Source: Microlunatus soli (lineage in GTDB: Bacteria; Actinomycetota; Actinomycetes; Propionibacteriales; Propionibacteriaceae). Taken from it: a DNA stretch of 64,000 nt. The notes beneath the pieces were generated by a model that saw nothing but the letters and a program-made list of their open reading frames with translations, ran no database searches and was not told where the DNA came from. Location: assembly GCF_900105385.1 (NCBI RefSeq), contig NZ_LT629772.1:1798001-1862000 (forward strand), given 5' to 3'. A program made the position numbers and the translations under genes. Below, piece after piece: positions 33,554 to 44,835 of the stretch. Within the stretch, counting starts at the first letter, position 1. The number at the start of each line of letters is the position of its first letter.

Positions 33554-33559
33554 ATAGTA
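33554..33559 (-). promoter_or_regulatory. -10 hexamer TACTAT, likely leaderless start
   Basis: TACTAT on the minus strand is 6 bases before the GTG at 33547. Confidence 0.45.
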
Positions 33560-33687
33560 GGGCGTGTCCCTCGGGATACTGGCCAGGCGACAGCAGGCGG
33601 AGTTGAAATCCGGTTGCCCCGCTGCTTGCACGAGAGTAACGTCAGCGCGCCCCTCGAACCTCCCCGATGTGCATCGGAGTGCCTCGC

Positions 33688-35814
33688 ATGCCCGAAAGCC
33701 CGTCCACCACCGAGTCCGCCGCCTCCCGATCCGACCAGATCGCCGACGGGTCAGATCAGATCACCGATCAGGCGATCCTCGCCGAGCGTCGTCACATGGA
33801 AGAATCCCGCGCCGCGCTGCGGCAGATGCGCGACCGGGTCTCCGGCCTGTCCGCCGAAGGAGCCGCCGCCGTCAGCGAGGGCCCGAACGTCTCGACGGTG
33901 CACCTCAAGCAGGTGCTCTACCGCCGGGTGAAGTCGCTGCAGGACGATCCGACGGTCCCGCTGTTCTTCGGCCGGATCGACTACCTGCGCTCCGATCTGC
34001 CGCCACAGGTGTACATCGGTCGACGGCATGTCACCGGTGAGGCCGGCGGCGAACCGATGGTGATCGACTGGCGGGCGCCGGTCGCGCTCCCCTTCTACCG
34101 AGCCACCCGCGACGAGCCGATGGGCATCGGCCTGCGCCGCCGTTTCGGTTTCCACAGTGGCCTGCTGACCGCCTTCGAGGACGAGGACCTGGCGGCCGGC
34201 GAAGAGCTGCAGAACTCCGACATCCTGGAAGCCGAGATCGAGCGCCCGCGGACCGGGCCGATGCGTGACATCGTCGCCACCATCCAGCCCGAGCAGGACG
34301 TGATCGTCCGGACCGATCTGGCGCAGTCGGTCTGTGTGCAGGGTGCACCGGGCACCGGGAAGACCGCGGTGGGTCTGCACCGGGCCGCCTTCCTGCTGTA
34401 CGCCTACCGCGAGCAGCTGTCCCGATCCGGTGTGCTGGTGATCGGTCCGAACGACAGCTTCCTGTCCTACATCGCCGACGTACTGCCGGCGCTGGGCGAG
34501 ATCGACGCCACCCAAGCGACCGTGGAATCCCTGGTGAGCAAGGCGACCGGGCTGGCGGTCGGCCGGCTGGAGGACGCTACGACGGCGGTGATCAAGGGCG
34601 ACAGCCGGATGGCCGACGTGATCAAGAGAGCAGTCTGGAGCCACCTGCGCCCCGCCGACAGCACCTTGGTGGTCCCGCGCGGCGCCCATCAGTGGCGGGT
34701 TGCGGCCTATCTCGCCGACGAGATGGTCGAGGCGATCAAGAACCGTGGGGTCCGGTACGCCGCCGGCCGGGAGATCCTGCCGCAACGACTGGCCCATCAG
34801 GTGCTGCTGCGGATGGAAGCGGCCGGCGACTCCCCCGACGACCGGGTGCAGAATGCGGTGGCCCGCAGCAAGCCGGTGAAGGCCTACGCCGAGCAGCTCT
34901 GGCCCGCCCTCGATGCGGCAAAGTTGATCATGCGACTGCTGTCGGAGCCGGAGTTCCTGGCCGAGCACGCCGACGGCCTGCTGAGCGAGCAGGAACAGCA
35001 ACAGATCCTGCTGGCCAAGCCACCGCGTTCGGTGCGTTCGATGAAGTGGTCGACCGCCGACATTGTGTTGGTTGACGAGGCGGCCGACCAGCTCAACCGG
35101 ACCTCAAGTGTCGGGCATGTGATCATCGATGAGGCTCAGGACCTGTCGGCGATGCAGTTGCGCGCGGTCGGTCGTCGGGCCAGCACCGGATCGGTGACCG
35201 TGCTCGGTGATCTTGCGCAGGCGACGACGCCGTGGGCGACGACTTCCTGGGCCGACACGCTGGGCTACCTGGGCAAGCCTGCCGCCACGGTGGAGGAACT
35301 GGTCGCCGGCTTCCGGGTGCCGGCTGCAGTGATCGAGTTCGCCGGACGGCTGTTGCCGAGTATCGCCCCGGACCTGACGCCGCCGCACTCGATCCGCCGG
35401 ACCCGTGGTGACCTCGTCCTAACGCCGTCCCGATCACCAGAGGATGATCTTGCCGACGCCGTCCGGACTGCATTGAAGTCCGAGGGCAGCATCGGGCTGA
35501 TCACTCCGGATGCCTTACTGGACAAGGTTTCTGCCGGCCTGACCGATCACGGCATCGACTTCGCCGTGCTCGGCCAGGAAACCGACCCGGTGGACACTGC
35601 TGCCTTCGAGCGACGGGTCGACATTGTGCCGGCCTCGATCGCCAAGGGCCTTGAGTTCGACCATGTCGTGCTGTACGAACCGGCCGCCATCGTCACCGGC
35701 GAGCCGGATCGGACGACCGGTCTGCGCCGGCTGTATGTCTGCCTGACCCGCGCCGTCACCTCCTTACAGATCGTGCACACCGAGCCACTACCCGAGCAGC
35801 TCACGGCGGCCTGA
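33688..35814 (+). CDS. HelD-family RNA polymerase-recycling ATPase
   Basis: 708 aa. An N-terminal coiled-coil arm (residues ~25-85) leads into a UvrD-like ATPase: Walker A GAPGTGKT at 219-226, the IIDEAQDLSAMQ Walker B, and the C-terminal EFDHVVLYEP motif. The order matches HelD/HelR, which inserts its arms into RNA polymerase channels and releases stalled or rifamycin-bound enzyme. Actinobacterial members can confer rifamycin tolerance. GGAG about 9 bases before the ATG at 33688 decides the start. Its stop is 8 bases from the stop of the convergent gene. Confidence 0.88.
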   Translation: MPESPSTTESAASRSDQIADGSDQITDQAILAERRHMEESRAALRQMRDRVSGLSAEGAAAVSEGPNVSTVHLKQVLYRRVKSLQDDPTVPLFFGRIDYLRSDLPPQVYIGRRHVTGEAGGEPMVIDWRAPVALPFYRATRDEPMGIGLRRRFGFHSGLLTAFEDEDLAAGEELQNSDILEAEIERPRTGPMRDIVATIQPEQDVIVRTDLAQSVCVQGAPGTGKTAVGLHRAAFLLYAYREQLSRSGVLVIGPNDSFLSYIADVLPALGEIDATQATVESLVSKATGLAVGRLEDATTAVIKGDSRMADVIKRAVWSHLRPADSTLVVPRGAHQWRVAAYLADEMVEAIKNRGVRYAAGREILPQRLAHQVLLRMEAAGDSPDDRVQNAVARSKPVKAYAEQLWPALDAAKLIMRLLSEPEFLAEHADGLLSEQEQQQILLAKPPRSVRSMKWSTADIVLVDEAADQLNRTSSVGHVIIDEAQDLSAMQLRAVGRRASTGSVTVLGDLAQATTPWATTSWADTLGYLGKPAATVEELVAGFRVPAAVIEFAGRLLPSIAPDLTPPHSIRRTRGDLVLTPSRSPEDDLADAVRTALKSEGSIGLITPDALLDKVSAGLTDHGIDFAVLGQETDPVDTAAFERRVDIVPASIAKGLEFDHVVLYEPAAIVTGEPDRTTGLRRLYVCLTRAVTSLQIVHTEPLPEQLTAA

Positions 35815-35822
35815 GTCGATCG

Positions 35823-36356
35823 TCAAGCAGCGAACCGCTTGAAGGCCGCGCGGGTCCCGGGTCCGGCAATGCCGTCGATCGGACCGGTGTAGCCGTCGTA
35901 GCGCTTGAGCAGCCGTTGCAGGGCCGAGATGGTGCCGTGACCGACGATGCCGTCGATCGCGCCGGTGTAGCCCCAGTACGTCTTCAGGCAACGCTGGAAC
36001 GCCTTCCAACTGTTGGTCCCGAGCAGACCGTCCCAGGCTCCCGTGTAGCCCCAGTACATCGTCAACCAGGACTGGACGTGGATGGCCTCGGATCTGCTCA
36101 GGCCGAGATTGACCACCGTCGAGATGGCGGCCGTGTTGTCGGCGGTGGCACCGGGCTGATGGCGCGCCACCACCCGCTGCGGAATGGGCACTGATCGCCC
36201 CGGCCGCCCGGTCGCCTCGATGCCGACGGTTCGTTCGCCGGTGTCCGCCGCGGCGCTCGGTGCCGCGACAACTCCTCCGACGGCCGACACCGCGGCGACG
36301 ACGGGCACCGCGGCCACTGCCCGCATCAACGAGCGGCGATTGATGGCGTTGTTCAT
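35823..36356 (-). CDS. Exported peptidoglycan-binding protein, three repeats
   Basis: 177 aa. A Tat-like signal (NRRSLMRAVAAVPVVAA) ends near AAPSAAADTG. After a ~45-residue linker come three tandem peptidoglycan-binding-like repeats of ~25-30 residues, each reading YxGYTGxxDGxxGxxT. No catalytic domain is present, so it would decorate or bind the wall, or act as a partner of a separate hydrolase. AAGGGG lies before the ATG at 36356. Confidence 0.8.
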   Translation of the reverse strand: MNNAINRRSLMRAVAAVPVVAAVSAVGGVVAAPSAAADTGERTVGIEATGRPGRSVPIPQRVVARHQPGATADNTAAISTVVNLGLSRSEAIHVQSWLTMYWGYTGAWDGLLGTNSWKAFQRCLKTYWGYTGAIDGIVGHGTISALQRLLKRYDGYTGPIDGIAGPGTRAAFKRFAA

Positions 36357-36582
36357 GACTGACCCCTTATCGGTGCTGTTCCACATCGGATGGAACGCTA
36401 GGAACAGCCGGTAGCCTGGCAATCGCTCGGGAGTGCCGGAAGAGGGTCCACCGCAGCCCGAATTCCCTTTCCGGACGATGTTTTCGGCACGTCTCGCTCC
36501 GAAGTCTGATCCTCCGATCATCCCGCAGGCGGACGCGCTCGGGCGACAACCGACGACAATGTCGGATAGCGGGTATCGGTGA

Positions 36583-37446
36583 TCAACTGTGCAGCCGCAG
36601 CGTCCCGGCGTCGGCGTCCAGACGCGCCACTGCGCCGAGCGGCAGGGCGAGATTGCGATCGTCGTGGCCGAACGCCGCCCGGTGCAGCACCGGGATACCA
36701 AGATCACCGAGCCGGTCCACCAACACGGCGTCGATCTGCTCACGCCGATCGGACTCGGTGAAATCGCCGAGCACGATCCCGGTGACGTTGCCGAACCATC
36801 CGGAGCGACGCAACTGGGTGAGCATCCGATCCAACCGATAGCCGGTCTCGCCGACATCCTCCAGGATCACGATGCTCGGCTCGCCCGGAGCAGGCTCGAC
36901 GCCGAGGTCGCCGGCGATCAACGCCAGATTGCCGCCGATCAGCCTGCCCTCGGCAGTCCCCGGCCGCAACATGCTGCCGGTGATCAACTCCGTGCCAGGG
37001 TCCGGTCGCGCGGTCAGCAGCCGACGGACCGCAGCCGCCGACGGCTCGTCGGTGAGCTGAGCGCCGGTACCGACGGGGGCGTGCAGCGTGACCTGGTCGA
37101 GCTCGCGTCCGATCCGAGTGTGCAGCGCGGTGATGTCGGAGAAGCCGATCAGGTGTTTGGTTCCGGCGGTCCGCATCGCAGCGAAGTCCAGCAGATCAAC
37201 CATCCGCTGCGCGCCGTACCCGCCGCGCGCACACCAGACGGCGGCGATGTCGGGGTCGGTCCAGGCTGCGAGCAGGTCGTCGGCGCGATCCTGATCGTCG
37301 CCGGCCAGGTAGCCCAGACGGGGATGCCGATCGCGCAGGTGCCGCCCCGGTCGGACCGTGAACCCCCATTCGGTCTCGAGCCTGGCGATGCCGCGGTCGA
37401 CCCGTTCGGGCGCCAGTGGTCCGCTCGGCGCCACCAGAGCGATCAC
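36583..37446 (-). CDS. LD-carboxypeptidase (S66 family)
   Basis: 287 aa as annotated from GTG. The nucleophile Ser is in GFSDITALH, and Glu and His of the triad are in VILEDVGE and FGHDDRNLALPLG. These cytosolic enzymes trim the terminal D-Ala from tetrapeptides in murein recycling. The family usually has ~15 more N-terminal residues. Such residues (LNSRRWPAAIGPGSVIALVA) are open upstream, and AAGGAG sits 6 bases before an in-frame ATC at 37503, so the true start may be non-canonical (see findings). The upstream DUF4031 gene overlaps that extension. Confidence 0.85.
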   Translation of the reverse strand: MIALVAPSGPLAPERVDRGIARLETEWGFTVRPGRHLRDRHPRLGYLAGDDQDRADDLLAAWTDPDIAAVWCARGGYGAQRMVDLLDFAAMRTAGTKHLIGFSDITALHTRIGRELDQVTLHAPVGTGAQLTDEPSAAAVRRLLTARPDPGTELITGSMLRPGTAEGRLIGGNLALIAGDLGVEPAPGEPSIVILEDVGETGYRLDRMLTQLRRSGWFGNVTGIVLGDFTESDRREQIDAVLVDRLGDLGIPVLHRAAFGHDDRNLALPLGAVARLDADAGTLRLHS

Positions 37447-37484
37447 CGACCCCGGACCGATCGCCGCCGGCCAGCGTCGCGAGT

Positions 37485-37757
37485 TCAGCGTGCCAGACGT
37501 GATCGTTTTCTCCTTCTCAACCCGGCCACGGTCAGCAGGTGTACCAGTTCGCGGGATCGGCGCTGTTGGGCGCCTGCGGCCAAACAGTCGTCGAATCGGT
37601 CCGCGGGTACGTCGTAATGATCATGGTCGAAGGCGCGGCGTGGGATCCCGATCCGGTCGGCGAACGCGTTCAGTTCGTCAAACGAGCTGTCGCTGATCAG
37701 GTGCGACCAGAGCCGACCGTGTCCGGGCCAGTTCGGCGCATCGATGTAGACCGCCAT
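37485..37757 (-). CDS. DUF4031 small protein
   Basis: 90 aa, starting MAVYIDAPNWPGHGRLWSHL, a motif characteristic of DUF4031 (PF13223). It overlaps the cutC stop by 1 base (TGATG), so translation is coupled. Function is unknown; conserved His/Asp residues (HDHYDVP) may suggest a metal or nuclease-like site, but this is inference. Confidence 0.85.
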   Translation of the reverse strand: MAVYIDAPNWPGHGRLWSHLISDSSFDELNAFADRIGIPRRAFDHDHYDVPADRFDDCLAAGAQQRRSRELVHLLTVAGLRRRKRSRLAR

Positions 37758-38491
37758 CAGCTCGCCGAACCGCCGGCCACCGTGTCGTTGGCTGCGGCTC
37801 GTTGCACGGCGCTGTCGATCAAGGTCCGCCAGCTGCGGACCAGATCGGCGTCCACGTAGGCCTTCCACGAACCGGTCGGCCGGGCAGAACTGCCGATGTG
37901 GAACGCGGTCACACCGGCATTGGCCAACCACGGCACGTGTTCTGCCTGCAGCCCACCGCCGGCCATGATCAGTCCGCGGGCGAACTCGTCCTGCTCGGCC
38001 CGGCGCAGCAGATCGTCCAGACCGTCCTCGACGCCGCGGGCCGAGCCGGCCGTCAGGACCTGGTCCAGATCCCGCAACTGGCGAAGGTCGCGCCAAGCCC
38101 GGTCCGCGGAGATGCACGCATCGATCGCCCGATGAAAGGTCCACGGGCACTGCAGATCGGCGGTCAGCTCCGACACCACCTCGACATCGATCTCGGTGTG
38201 TCCGTTGAGGAAGCCGAGCACCAAGCCTTCGGCGCCGACCTCGAGATAGCCCTCGGCGAGCGCCTTCAGCCGGACCATCTCGCCACCGTCGGTGCTGAAG
38301 CCGTCCCGCAGCCGGACCATCACCCGCAGCGGCAGATCGGTCGCCCGGCGGATCTGGCCCACCAGGGCAGGCTCGGGTGACAGGCCGTCGCTGTCCATAC
38401 TGCCGACGACCTCCAGTCGGTCGGCGCCGCCGAGCTGTGCGCGTTCGGCGTCGGCGGGATGCAGAGCAATCACTTCGAGCAATCCGGTCAT
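37757..38491 (-). CDS. cutC: CutC-like TIM-barrel protein
   Basis: 244 aa of the CutC family (MTGLLEVIALHPADAERAQL, MVRLRDG, TFHRAIDA, LTAGSARGVEDGLD, IMAGGGL). Historically linked to copper homeostasis, though the enzymatic role of CutC is unclear. The ATG at 38491 follows an AGGTGG stretch. It sits in a short operon with DUF4031 and probably with the LD-carboxypeptidase. Confidence 0.88.
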   Translation of the reverse strand: MTGLLEVIALHPADAERAQLGGADRLEVVGSMDSDGLSPEPALVGQIRRATDLPLRVMVRLRDGFSTDGGEMVRLKALAEGYLEVGAEGLVLGFLNGHTEIDVEVVSELTADLQCPWTFHRAIDACISADRAWRDLRQLRDLDQVLTAGSARGVEDGLDDLLRRAEQDEFARGLIMAGGGLQAEHVPWLANAGVTAFHIGSSARPTGSWKAYVDADLVRSWRTLIDSAVQRAAANDTVAGGSAS

Positions 38492-38523
38492 CACCACACC
38501 ACCTGTCACATCGCGATCGCGGG

Positions 38524-39678
38524 CTACTGTTCCTGATCGATGGCGATCGTCGCCAACGACGGCCCGCGTTCGGCCTTGATCTTGGTCGCACACTGCTCGA
38601 CGTCGGCGAACGTGCGGCAGATGTTGCCGTGTGCCATCTTGAGCAGATCCTCGTCGCTCCAGCCACGCTCGGACAGCGCGGCGAAGAGCGCCGGGTAGGT
38701 CGAGACGTCCTGCAGCCCGACCGGCAGCGAACCGACACCGTCGAAGTCGCCGCCGACACCGATGTGATCGATTCCGGCGAGCTCGCGGACATGCTCGGCG
38801 TGGGCGACCACGTCGGCAAGTGTCGCCTTCGGCCGCTCGACGGTGTAGCCGTCCTCGAACGCCTTCAGTGCATCATGATCATCGGGATCGATGCCTGCGT
38901 TGGTGACCGCCGCGTCGTACTCCAGCGTCCATTCCCGGACCGCGGGGCTGACGAAGCCGGGGACGAAGGTGATCATGCAGGTGCCGCCGTTGTCGGCCAA
39001 CCGGCTCAGCACGTCATCGGGAACGTCGCGCGGATGATCACAGACCGCCCGGGCCGAGGAATGGGAGAAGATCACCGGCGCCTCGCTGGTGTCCAGGGCT
39101 GCGCGCATGGTGGCCGGCGCGACATGGGAGATGTCGACCATCATGCCGAGCCGGTTCATCTCCGCCACGACCTCCCGGCCGAAGGCGGTCAGTCCGTCGT
39201 GGGCCGGCTCGTCGGTGGCCGAGTCGGCCCAGTCGGTGTTGTCGTTGTGGGTCAGTGTCAGGTAGCGGACGCCGAGCCGGTAGAGCGACCGCAGGGTGCC
39301 CAGCGAGTTGTCGATCGAGTGGCCGCCCTCGGCACCCATCAGCGATGCGATCGGCCCGTCCTGCTGCTGGACCGCGGCGGCCAGGCCGGCCGCGGTGGTG
39401 ACCAACTGCAACCGGTCGGGATAACGCTCGATCATCGAGTAGACCGCGTCGATCTGTTCCAAGGTCGCGGTGACCGCGCTCTGACCGGCCAGTGAGGACG
39501 GCACATACACCGACCAGAACTGGCCGCCGACCTGCCCGGCCCGGAGCCGGCCGAGATCGGTGTGCATGGCCGGCTGGGGCTGCGCGATGTCTCTGACTCC
39601 GAAGTCGTAGCCGATCTTGCGCATCTCCCACGGCAGATCGTTGTGGCCGTCGACAACTCCCAGATAGCTCAGCGTCAC
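38524..39678 (-). CDS. Membrane dipeptidase (peptidase M19)
   Basis: 384 aa. Zinc-ligand motifs of renal-type dipeptidases are present: VDGHNDLPW, the Glu in [17 protein letters not shown] and FSHSSARAV, plus GVGGDFDG. It would hydrolyse dipeptides with a broad range, including D-amino-acid-containing ones. GTG at 39678 has no Shine-Dalgarno but has GATGAT 6 bases before it. It is followed by cutC and DUF4031 on the same strand, so the four genes may be co-transcribed. Confidence 0.9.
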   Translation of the reverse strand: MTLSYLGVVDGHNDLPWEMRKIGYDFGVRDIAQPQPAMHTDLGRLRAGQVGGQFWSVYVPSSLAGQSAVTATLEQIDAVYSMIERYPDRLQLVTTAAGLAAAVQQQDGPIASLMGAEGGHSIDNSLGTLRSLYRLGVRYLTLTHNDNTDWADSATDEPAHDGLTAFGREVVAEMNRLGMMVDISHVAPATMRAALDTSEAPVIFSHSSARAVCDHPRDVPDDVLSRLADNGGTCMITFVPGFVSPAVREWTLEYDAAVTNAGIDPDDHDALKAFEDGYTVERPKATLADVVAHAEHVRELAGIDHIGVGGDFDGVGSLPVGLQDVSTYPALFAALSERGWSDEDLLKMAHGNICRTFADVEQCATKIKAERGPSLATIAIDQEQ

Positions 39679-39713
39679 CGGGCCATCATCTCAGAGCTTC
39701 GGGCGATCCCCAG

Positions 39714-39749
39714 CAGAGCCGCCGTTAGATTTTCAGAGCCGCCGTTAGA
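39714..39749. repeat. 16-bp direct repeat before rnhA
   Basis: CAGAGCCGCCGTTAGA occurs at 39714-39729 and 39734-39749 with a 20-bp period. The TAGAGT hexamer that precedes rnhA is the end of the second copy. Confidence 0.8.
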
Positions 39750-39751
39750 GT
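39746..39751 (+). promoter_or_regulatory. -10 hexamer TAGAGT, likely leaderless start
   Basis: TAGAGT is 6 bases before the GTG at 39758, with no Shine-Dalgarno. Confidence 0.45.
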
Positions 39752-39757
39752 TGTCCG

Positions 39758-40198
39758 GTGACTGCGGTGGAGATGTGGACCGACGGAGCCTGCAAGGGCA
39801 ATCCGGGTGTCGGCGGCTGGGGTGTCTTCATGCGCTACGGCCATCACGAGAAGGAACTCTTCGGTGGTGAGGCGCTGACCACCAACAACCGGATGGAACT
39901 GACCGCGGTGATCGAGGGCCTGCGCGCGCTGACCAAGCCGTGCGAGGTGGCGTTGCACGTCGATTCGTCCTATGTGATGAACGGGATCCAGAAGTGGATG
40001 CCCGGTTGGAAACGTAACGGCTGGAAGACCTCGGACAAGAAGCCGGTCAAGAACGCCGAGCTCTGGCACGAGTTGGACGACGAGCTCGCCCGCCATCAGG
40101 TCAGCTGGACCTGGGTCAAGGGCCACTCCGGCGACCCCGGCAACGAGCGGGCCGACGAGCTGGCCAACAAGGGGGTCCTCACCGTCAGCAACGTCTGA
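39758..40198 (+). CDS. rnhA: Ribonuclease HI
   Basis: 146 aa, the normal length of bacterial RNase HI. The catalytic carboxylates are visible in [26 protein letters not shown] and NERADELA; the flexible His lies in [10 protein letters not shown]. It removes RNA from RNA-DNA hybrids. The GTG start at 39758 is set by the TAGAGT hexamer. It is transcribed alone. Confidence 0.95.
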   Translation: MTAVEMWTDGACKGNPGVGGWGVFMRYGHHEKELFGGEALTTNNRMELTAVIEGLRALTKPCEVALHVDSSYVMNGIQKWMPGWKRNGWKTSDKKPVKNAELWHELDDELARHQVSWTWVKGHSGDPGNERADELANKGVLTVSNV

Positions 40199-40221
40199 TC
40201 CAGATCCCGCACCCCGGTCGG

Positions 40222-41166
40222 TCAGGGAATCAGGACCAGCTTGCCCCGGACGTGTCCGCTCTCGCTCTGCCGGGTGGCCTCGACCACCTGCGCGAGCGGA
40301 TAGCTTCGGCTGATCTCCAGCTCGAAGTCACCCGAGGCGATCAGCTCGGCCACTGCGGCGTACGCCTCGTCCCGCCACCGCTGCTGCTCGGCCGTCAACG
40401 GCACCGGGTTCCCACCCTGCCAGGCCTGGATGCCGAGCTCGGCGGCTCGCGGGCCGGCCACGACGGTACCGATCCGTTGCCGATCGTCGACCAGCGCGAA
40501 CGACGCTTCGAGAGCCTCATCGGTGCCGGCGGCGTCCAGGATCCGGTCGAACCCGTCGGGCGCGATCTCCCGGAGCCGGTCCAGCAGTCCCGGCCCGTAC
40601 GCGATCGGGACCGCTCCGAGCTCTCGCAGTCGATCATGGTTGTCCGGCCCGGCGGTAGCCACCACCTCCGCACCCCACAGCCTGCCGAATTGAACCGCGG
40701 CCTGCCCGACCCCACCGGAGCCGCCGTGGATCAGCAGCCGGGTGCCGGCACCGACGTCGAGCGATTTCAGCGCTTGATACGCCGTACTGGTGGGAATCCC
40801 GATCGCAGCGGCCTGCTCGAAGGAGAGCACCGCCGGCTTCTCCAGCAGGTGATCCACGGTGGTCGCCAGGTGACTGGCGTAGGTGCCCGCACCGGCCTTG
40901 ATGATCACCGGGTCACCGACGGACCAGCCGGTGATGGCCGAGCCGACCTGGACGATCACGCCGGCGCCGTCGGAGCCGAGCCGACGCGGCTCGGTGATCG
41001 GCGGGGTCGGTCGGAGCCCGGAGCGCTGTTTCCATTCGATCGGGTTGACGCCGGCGGCGCGGATCTCGACCACCACCTGGTCCGGCGCTGCCTGCGGCGT
41101 CGGCACCTCCGCCAACTCCAGCACCTCGGGCCCGCCGAGTTCGCGATACTGCACAACGGTTGCCAT
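40222..41166 (-). CDS. NADP-dependent quinone oxidoreductase-like protein
   Basis: 314 aa of the zinc-free medium-chain dehydrogenase group. Motifs: VNPIEWKQRSG, GSDGAGVIVQVG, the nucleotide site GGSGGVGQAAVQ, and IGTVVAGPRAAELG. The ATG at 41166 has AAGGAG about 9 bases upstream; the longer frame upstream is unsupported. It would reduce quinones or enones with NADPH. It lies downstream of groEL on the same strand but behind a strong hairpin, so it is probably separate. Confidence 0.88.
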   Translation of the reverse strand: MATVVQYRELGGPEVLELAEVPTPQAAPDQVVVEIRAAGVNPIEWKQRSGLRPTPPITEPRRLGSDGAGVIVQVGSAITGWSVGDPVIIKAGAGTYASHLATTVDHLLEKPAVLSFEQAAAIGIPTSTAYQALKSLDVGAGTRLLIHGGSGGVGQAAVQFGRLWGAEVVATAGPDNHDRLRELGAVPIAYGPGLLDRLREIAPDGFDRILDAAGTDEALEASFALVDDRQRIGTVVAGPRAAELGIQAWQGGNPVPLTAEQQRWRDEAYAAVAELIASGDFELEISRSYPLAQVVEATRQSESGHVRGKLVLIP

Positions 41167-41310
41167 CAGGGCGACTCCTTGATCACGGGATTCGGTAGGA
41201 ATTCTCACACCCGCTGCGACCACAGTCCCCACGACCGACCAGCTGCCGGGACAACTGTTCGGCTCCGGAACCACCGCCCGGCTGCCCCTCACCCACCCCG
41301 CCGCACCGGC

Positions 41311-41352
41311 TGCGTACCTTCGCACCAGGTGTACGTGGTGCGAAGGTACGCA
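41311..41352. terminator. Perfect 17-bp hairpin downstream of groEL
   Basis: TGCGTACCTTCGCACCA (41311-41327) pairs exactly with 41336-41352 around an 8-base loop. It lies about 120 bases past the groEL stop and before the quinone oxidoreductase. Confidence 0.6.
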
Positions 41353-41442
41353 GGTGGTGCGAAGGTGCGGGTGCGGGAACGCCGAAGGGCGGCCCCGGAT
41401 GGGACCGCCCTCGGCGTGTTGATCTTGCTCGATGGAGCGACA

Positions 41443-43266
<1,824 letters not shown>

Positions 43267-43274
43267 GCTCATGT

Positions 43275-43301
43275 TTAGCACTCGGCAGGTGCGAGTGCAA
43301 A
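43275..43301. promoter_or_regulatory. CIRCE operator 2, HrcA site
   Basis: TTAGCACTC-N9-GAGTGCAAA, with one arm imperfect at the TAA end. It begins 8 bases beyond operator 1, so the two operators are in tandem. Confidence 0.85.
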
Positions 43302-43402
43302 CAGCAGGACCGGACACATCCGCTCCGGCACGACGACGAGTCGGATCCACCGCGGCGCCCGGCAGGTCCGCTCGAGGGCGAGTTCGACTCGGCCGGGGTG
43401 CG

Positions 43403-43939
43403 TTATCCGGGACGGTGACCGGCGCGCTGATCGCGGGCCCGAGCTCGGGTGACTTTCAGGTAGCACCCGACCACCAGGCACCCGATGCCGAGGACGAACG
43501 ACCCGACGGTGACCACCACAAGGAAACCACTGGTCGGGTCGCCCGGCTCGGGACGGAGGAGGTCGAAGAGTCCGGACACCGCCCTCACCAGGACGATCAC
43601 CCCGATCACGATCTGCAGCGTCCCGGTCGCGCGCTTGACCGGCCGGGCCGGCACTGCCGGCGCCGGGCGGGACAGCTCACCCTGAGGGCCGTAGCCGCTG
43701 AACTGATCTCCTTGCGGTCCAGGAGGTGGGCCGTACGACGGCTGACCGTACGACGGCTGGCCATAGCTCGGTTGGCGACCCTGCACCGGCGGACCGTACG
43801 ACGGCGCCGTCGGCGGCTGGGGCCCGCTCGAACCGAGTCCGGGGTCGAGCGCTTGCGGATCTGAGCCCGGGCCGACCCATCCGGCGCTGAACGGCGGTGG
43901 GTCATCCGATCGGCGCTGCTCGGAATGCGGGCTACCCAT
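43403..43939 (-). CDS. Pro/Tyr-rich 2-TM protein of unknown function
   Basis: 178 aa. A ~90-residue head rich in Pro, Gly, Ser and Tyr with the repeat PSYGQPSYGQPSYG is followed by two hydrophobic segments and a basic tail. Its layout parallels the Pro-rich membrane protein at 11.6 kb. TAACGT lies 6 bases before the ATG and no Shine-Dalgarno is seen. Confidence 0.7.
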   Translation of the reverse strand: MGSPHSEQRRSDDPPPFSAGWVGPGSDPQALDPGLGSSGPQPPTAPSYGPPVQGRQPSYGQPSYGQPSYGPPPGPQGDQFSGYGPQGELSRPAPAVPARPVKRATGTLQIVIGVIVLVRAVSGLFDLLRPEPGDPTSGFLVVVTVGSFVLGIGCLVVGCYLKVTRARARDQRAGHRPG

Positions 43940-43945
43940 ACATCA

Positions 43946-43951
43946 ACGTTA
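43946..43951 (-). promoter_or_regulatory. -10 hexamer TAACGT, likely leaderless start
   Basis: TAACGT on the minus strand is 6 bases before the ATG at 43939. Confidence 0.45.
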
Positions 43952-44013
43952 CGGGCTCGACGGTCCACCCTTCGGCGTCGTTGCCGGCCCCCGGCAGACC
44001 ACGACGGCCACCG

Positions 44014-44787
44014 TCAGTCGACCGGTCGTGCCTGCGACGGTGGAGTCCCGACGACATCGACGTCCCGCGGCTGGTAACGCTCGGCCGTCAGATCCGCTCG
44101 GATCATCCGGTGCAGGCTGAACCATCGGACGGCGTCCCTCAGCCGGTCCCAACACACCAGATACCACTGGGCCCGGGTGTGCGCGAGAAGGATCGGCTCG
44201 ACGCGGCGGGAAGTGACCTCGCCTCGTGCGTCGCGATAGCGGATCGCCAGCACGCGGGCGGTCGCCAACGACTCCTCGACCGCAGCCGACACCGACAGAT
44301 ACCGACGGGCGACCGGGACCACCTCGGTGGCCGCTCGTTGCTCGGCCCGTGCGTGATCGCCCGTTCCGGATGTGGACTCCGACTCGGCAGTGTCACCGTG
44401 ATCGATCCATACGCGAGCGGCGAGCGCCCGGGCCCGTTGCGCGGCAGTCTCTCCCAGGGTGTCCCAGATCTTCTGCCGCGCGGCAGCGGCGTCGACCGCG
44501 AACGGGCTCCGCACCGGCAACGCGGCCGAAGCGATGGCCAAGGCAACGGCCTGCCGCGGGGTGAAGTTCACCGGCGGCAGGCTGGCGGAATCGTCCAGAA
44601 CGTAGCCGCCGCCGGGCCCGGCTTGCGCCCAGATCGGCAGCCCGGACTGCTGTAGCGCGTCGATGTCCCGCTTGATGGTCCGCTCGCTGACCTCGAACGT
44701 GCGGGCCAGCCGGCTACTGGTGGCGCCACGGTGCCCCAACCGACGCAACTCCTCGGTGACGGCATACAACCTGTCGGTCCGGTTCAC
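44014..44787 (-). CDS. WYL-domain transcriptional regulator (YafY-like)
   Basis: 257 aa. An N-terminal winged helix (NRTDRLYAVTEELRRLG, VSERTIKRDIDALQQSG) and a WYL domain (AHTRAQWYLVCWDRLRDAVRW, FSLHRM). GTG at 44787 has GGGAGG upstream and fits the family N terminus; the longer frame is unsupported. It is divergent from an alpha/beta hydrolase with a shared dyad operator, so it probably represses that gene. Confidence 0.88.
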   Translation of the reverse strand: MNRTDRLYAVTEELRRLGHRGATSSRLARTFEVSERTIKRDIDALQQSGLPIWAQAGPGGGYVLDDSASLPPVNFTPRQAVALAIASAALPVRSPFAVDAAAARQKIWDTLGETAAQRARALAARVWIDHGDTAESESTSGTGDHARAEQRAATEVVPVARRYLSVSAAVEESLATARVLAIRYRDARGEVTSRRVEPILLAHTRAQWYLVCWDRLRDAVRWFSLHRMIRADLTAERYQPRDVDVVGTPPSQARPVD

Positions 44788-44835
44788 GTCGGCCTCCCTG
44801 CCGGTTCCATGATTCCGCGAACATCCGGATAAACA

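Noticed and set aside
33560..33687. A rifamycin-associated element before the HelD-like gene
   Set aside because: I looked for the GGGGCTTGC-type dyad but saw only a partial CCGCTGCTTGC, which is not convincing.
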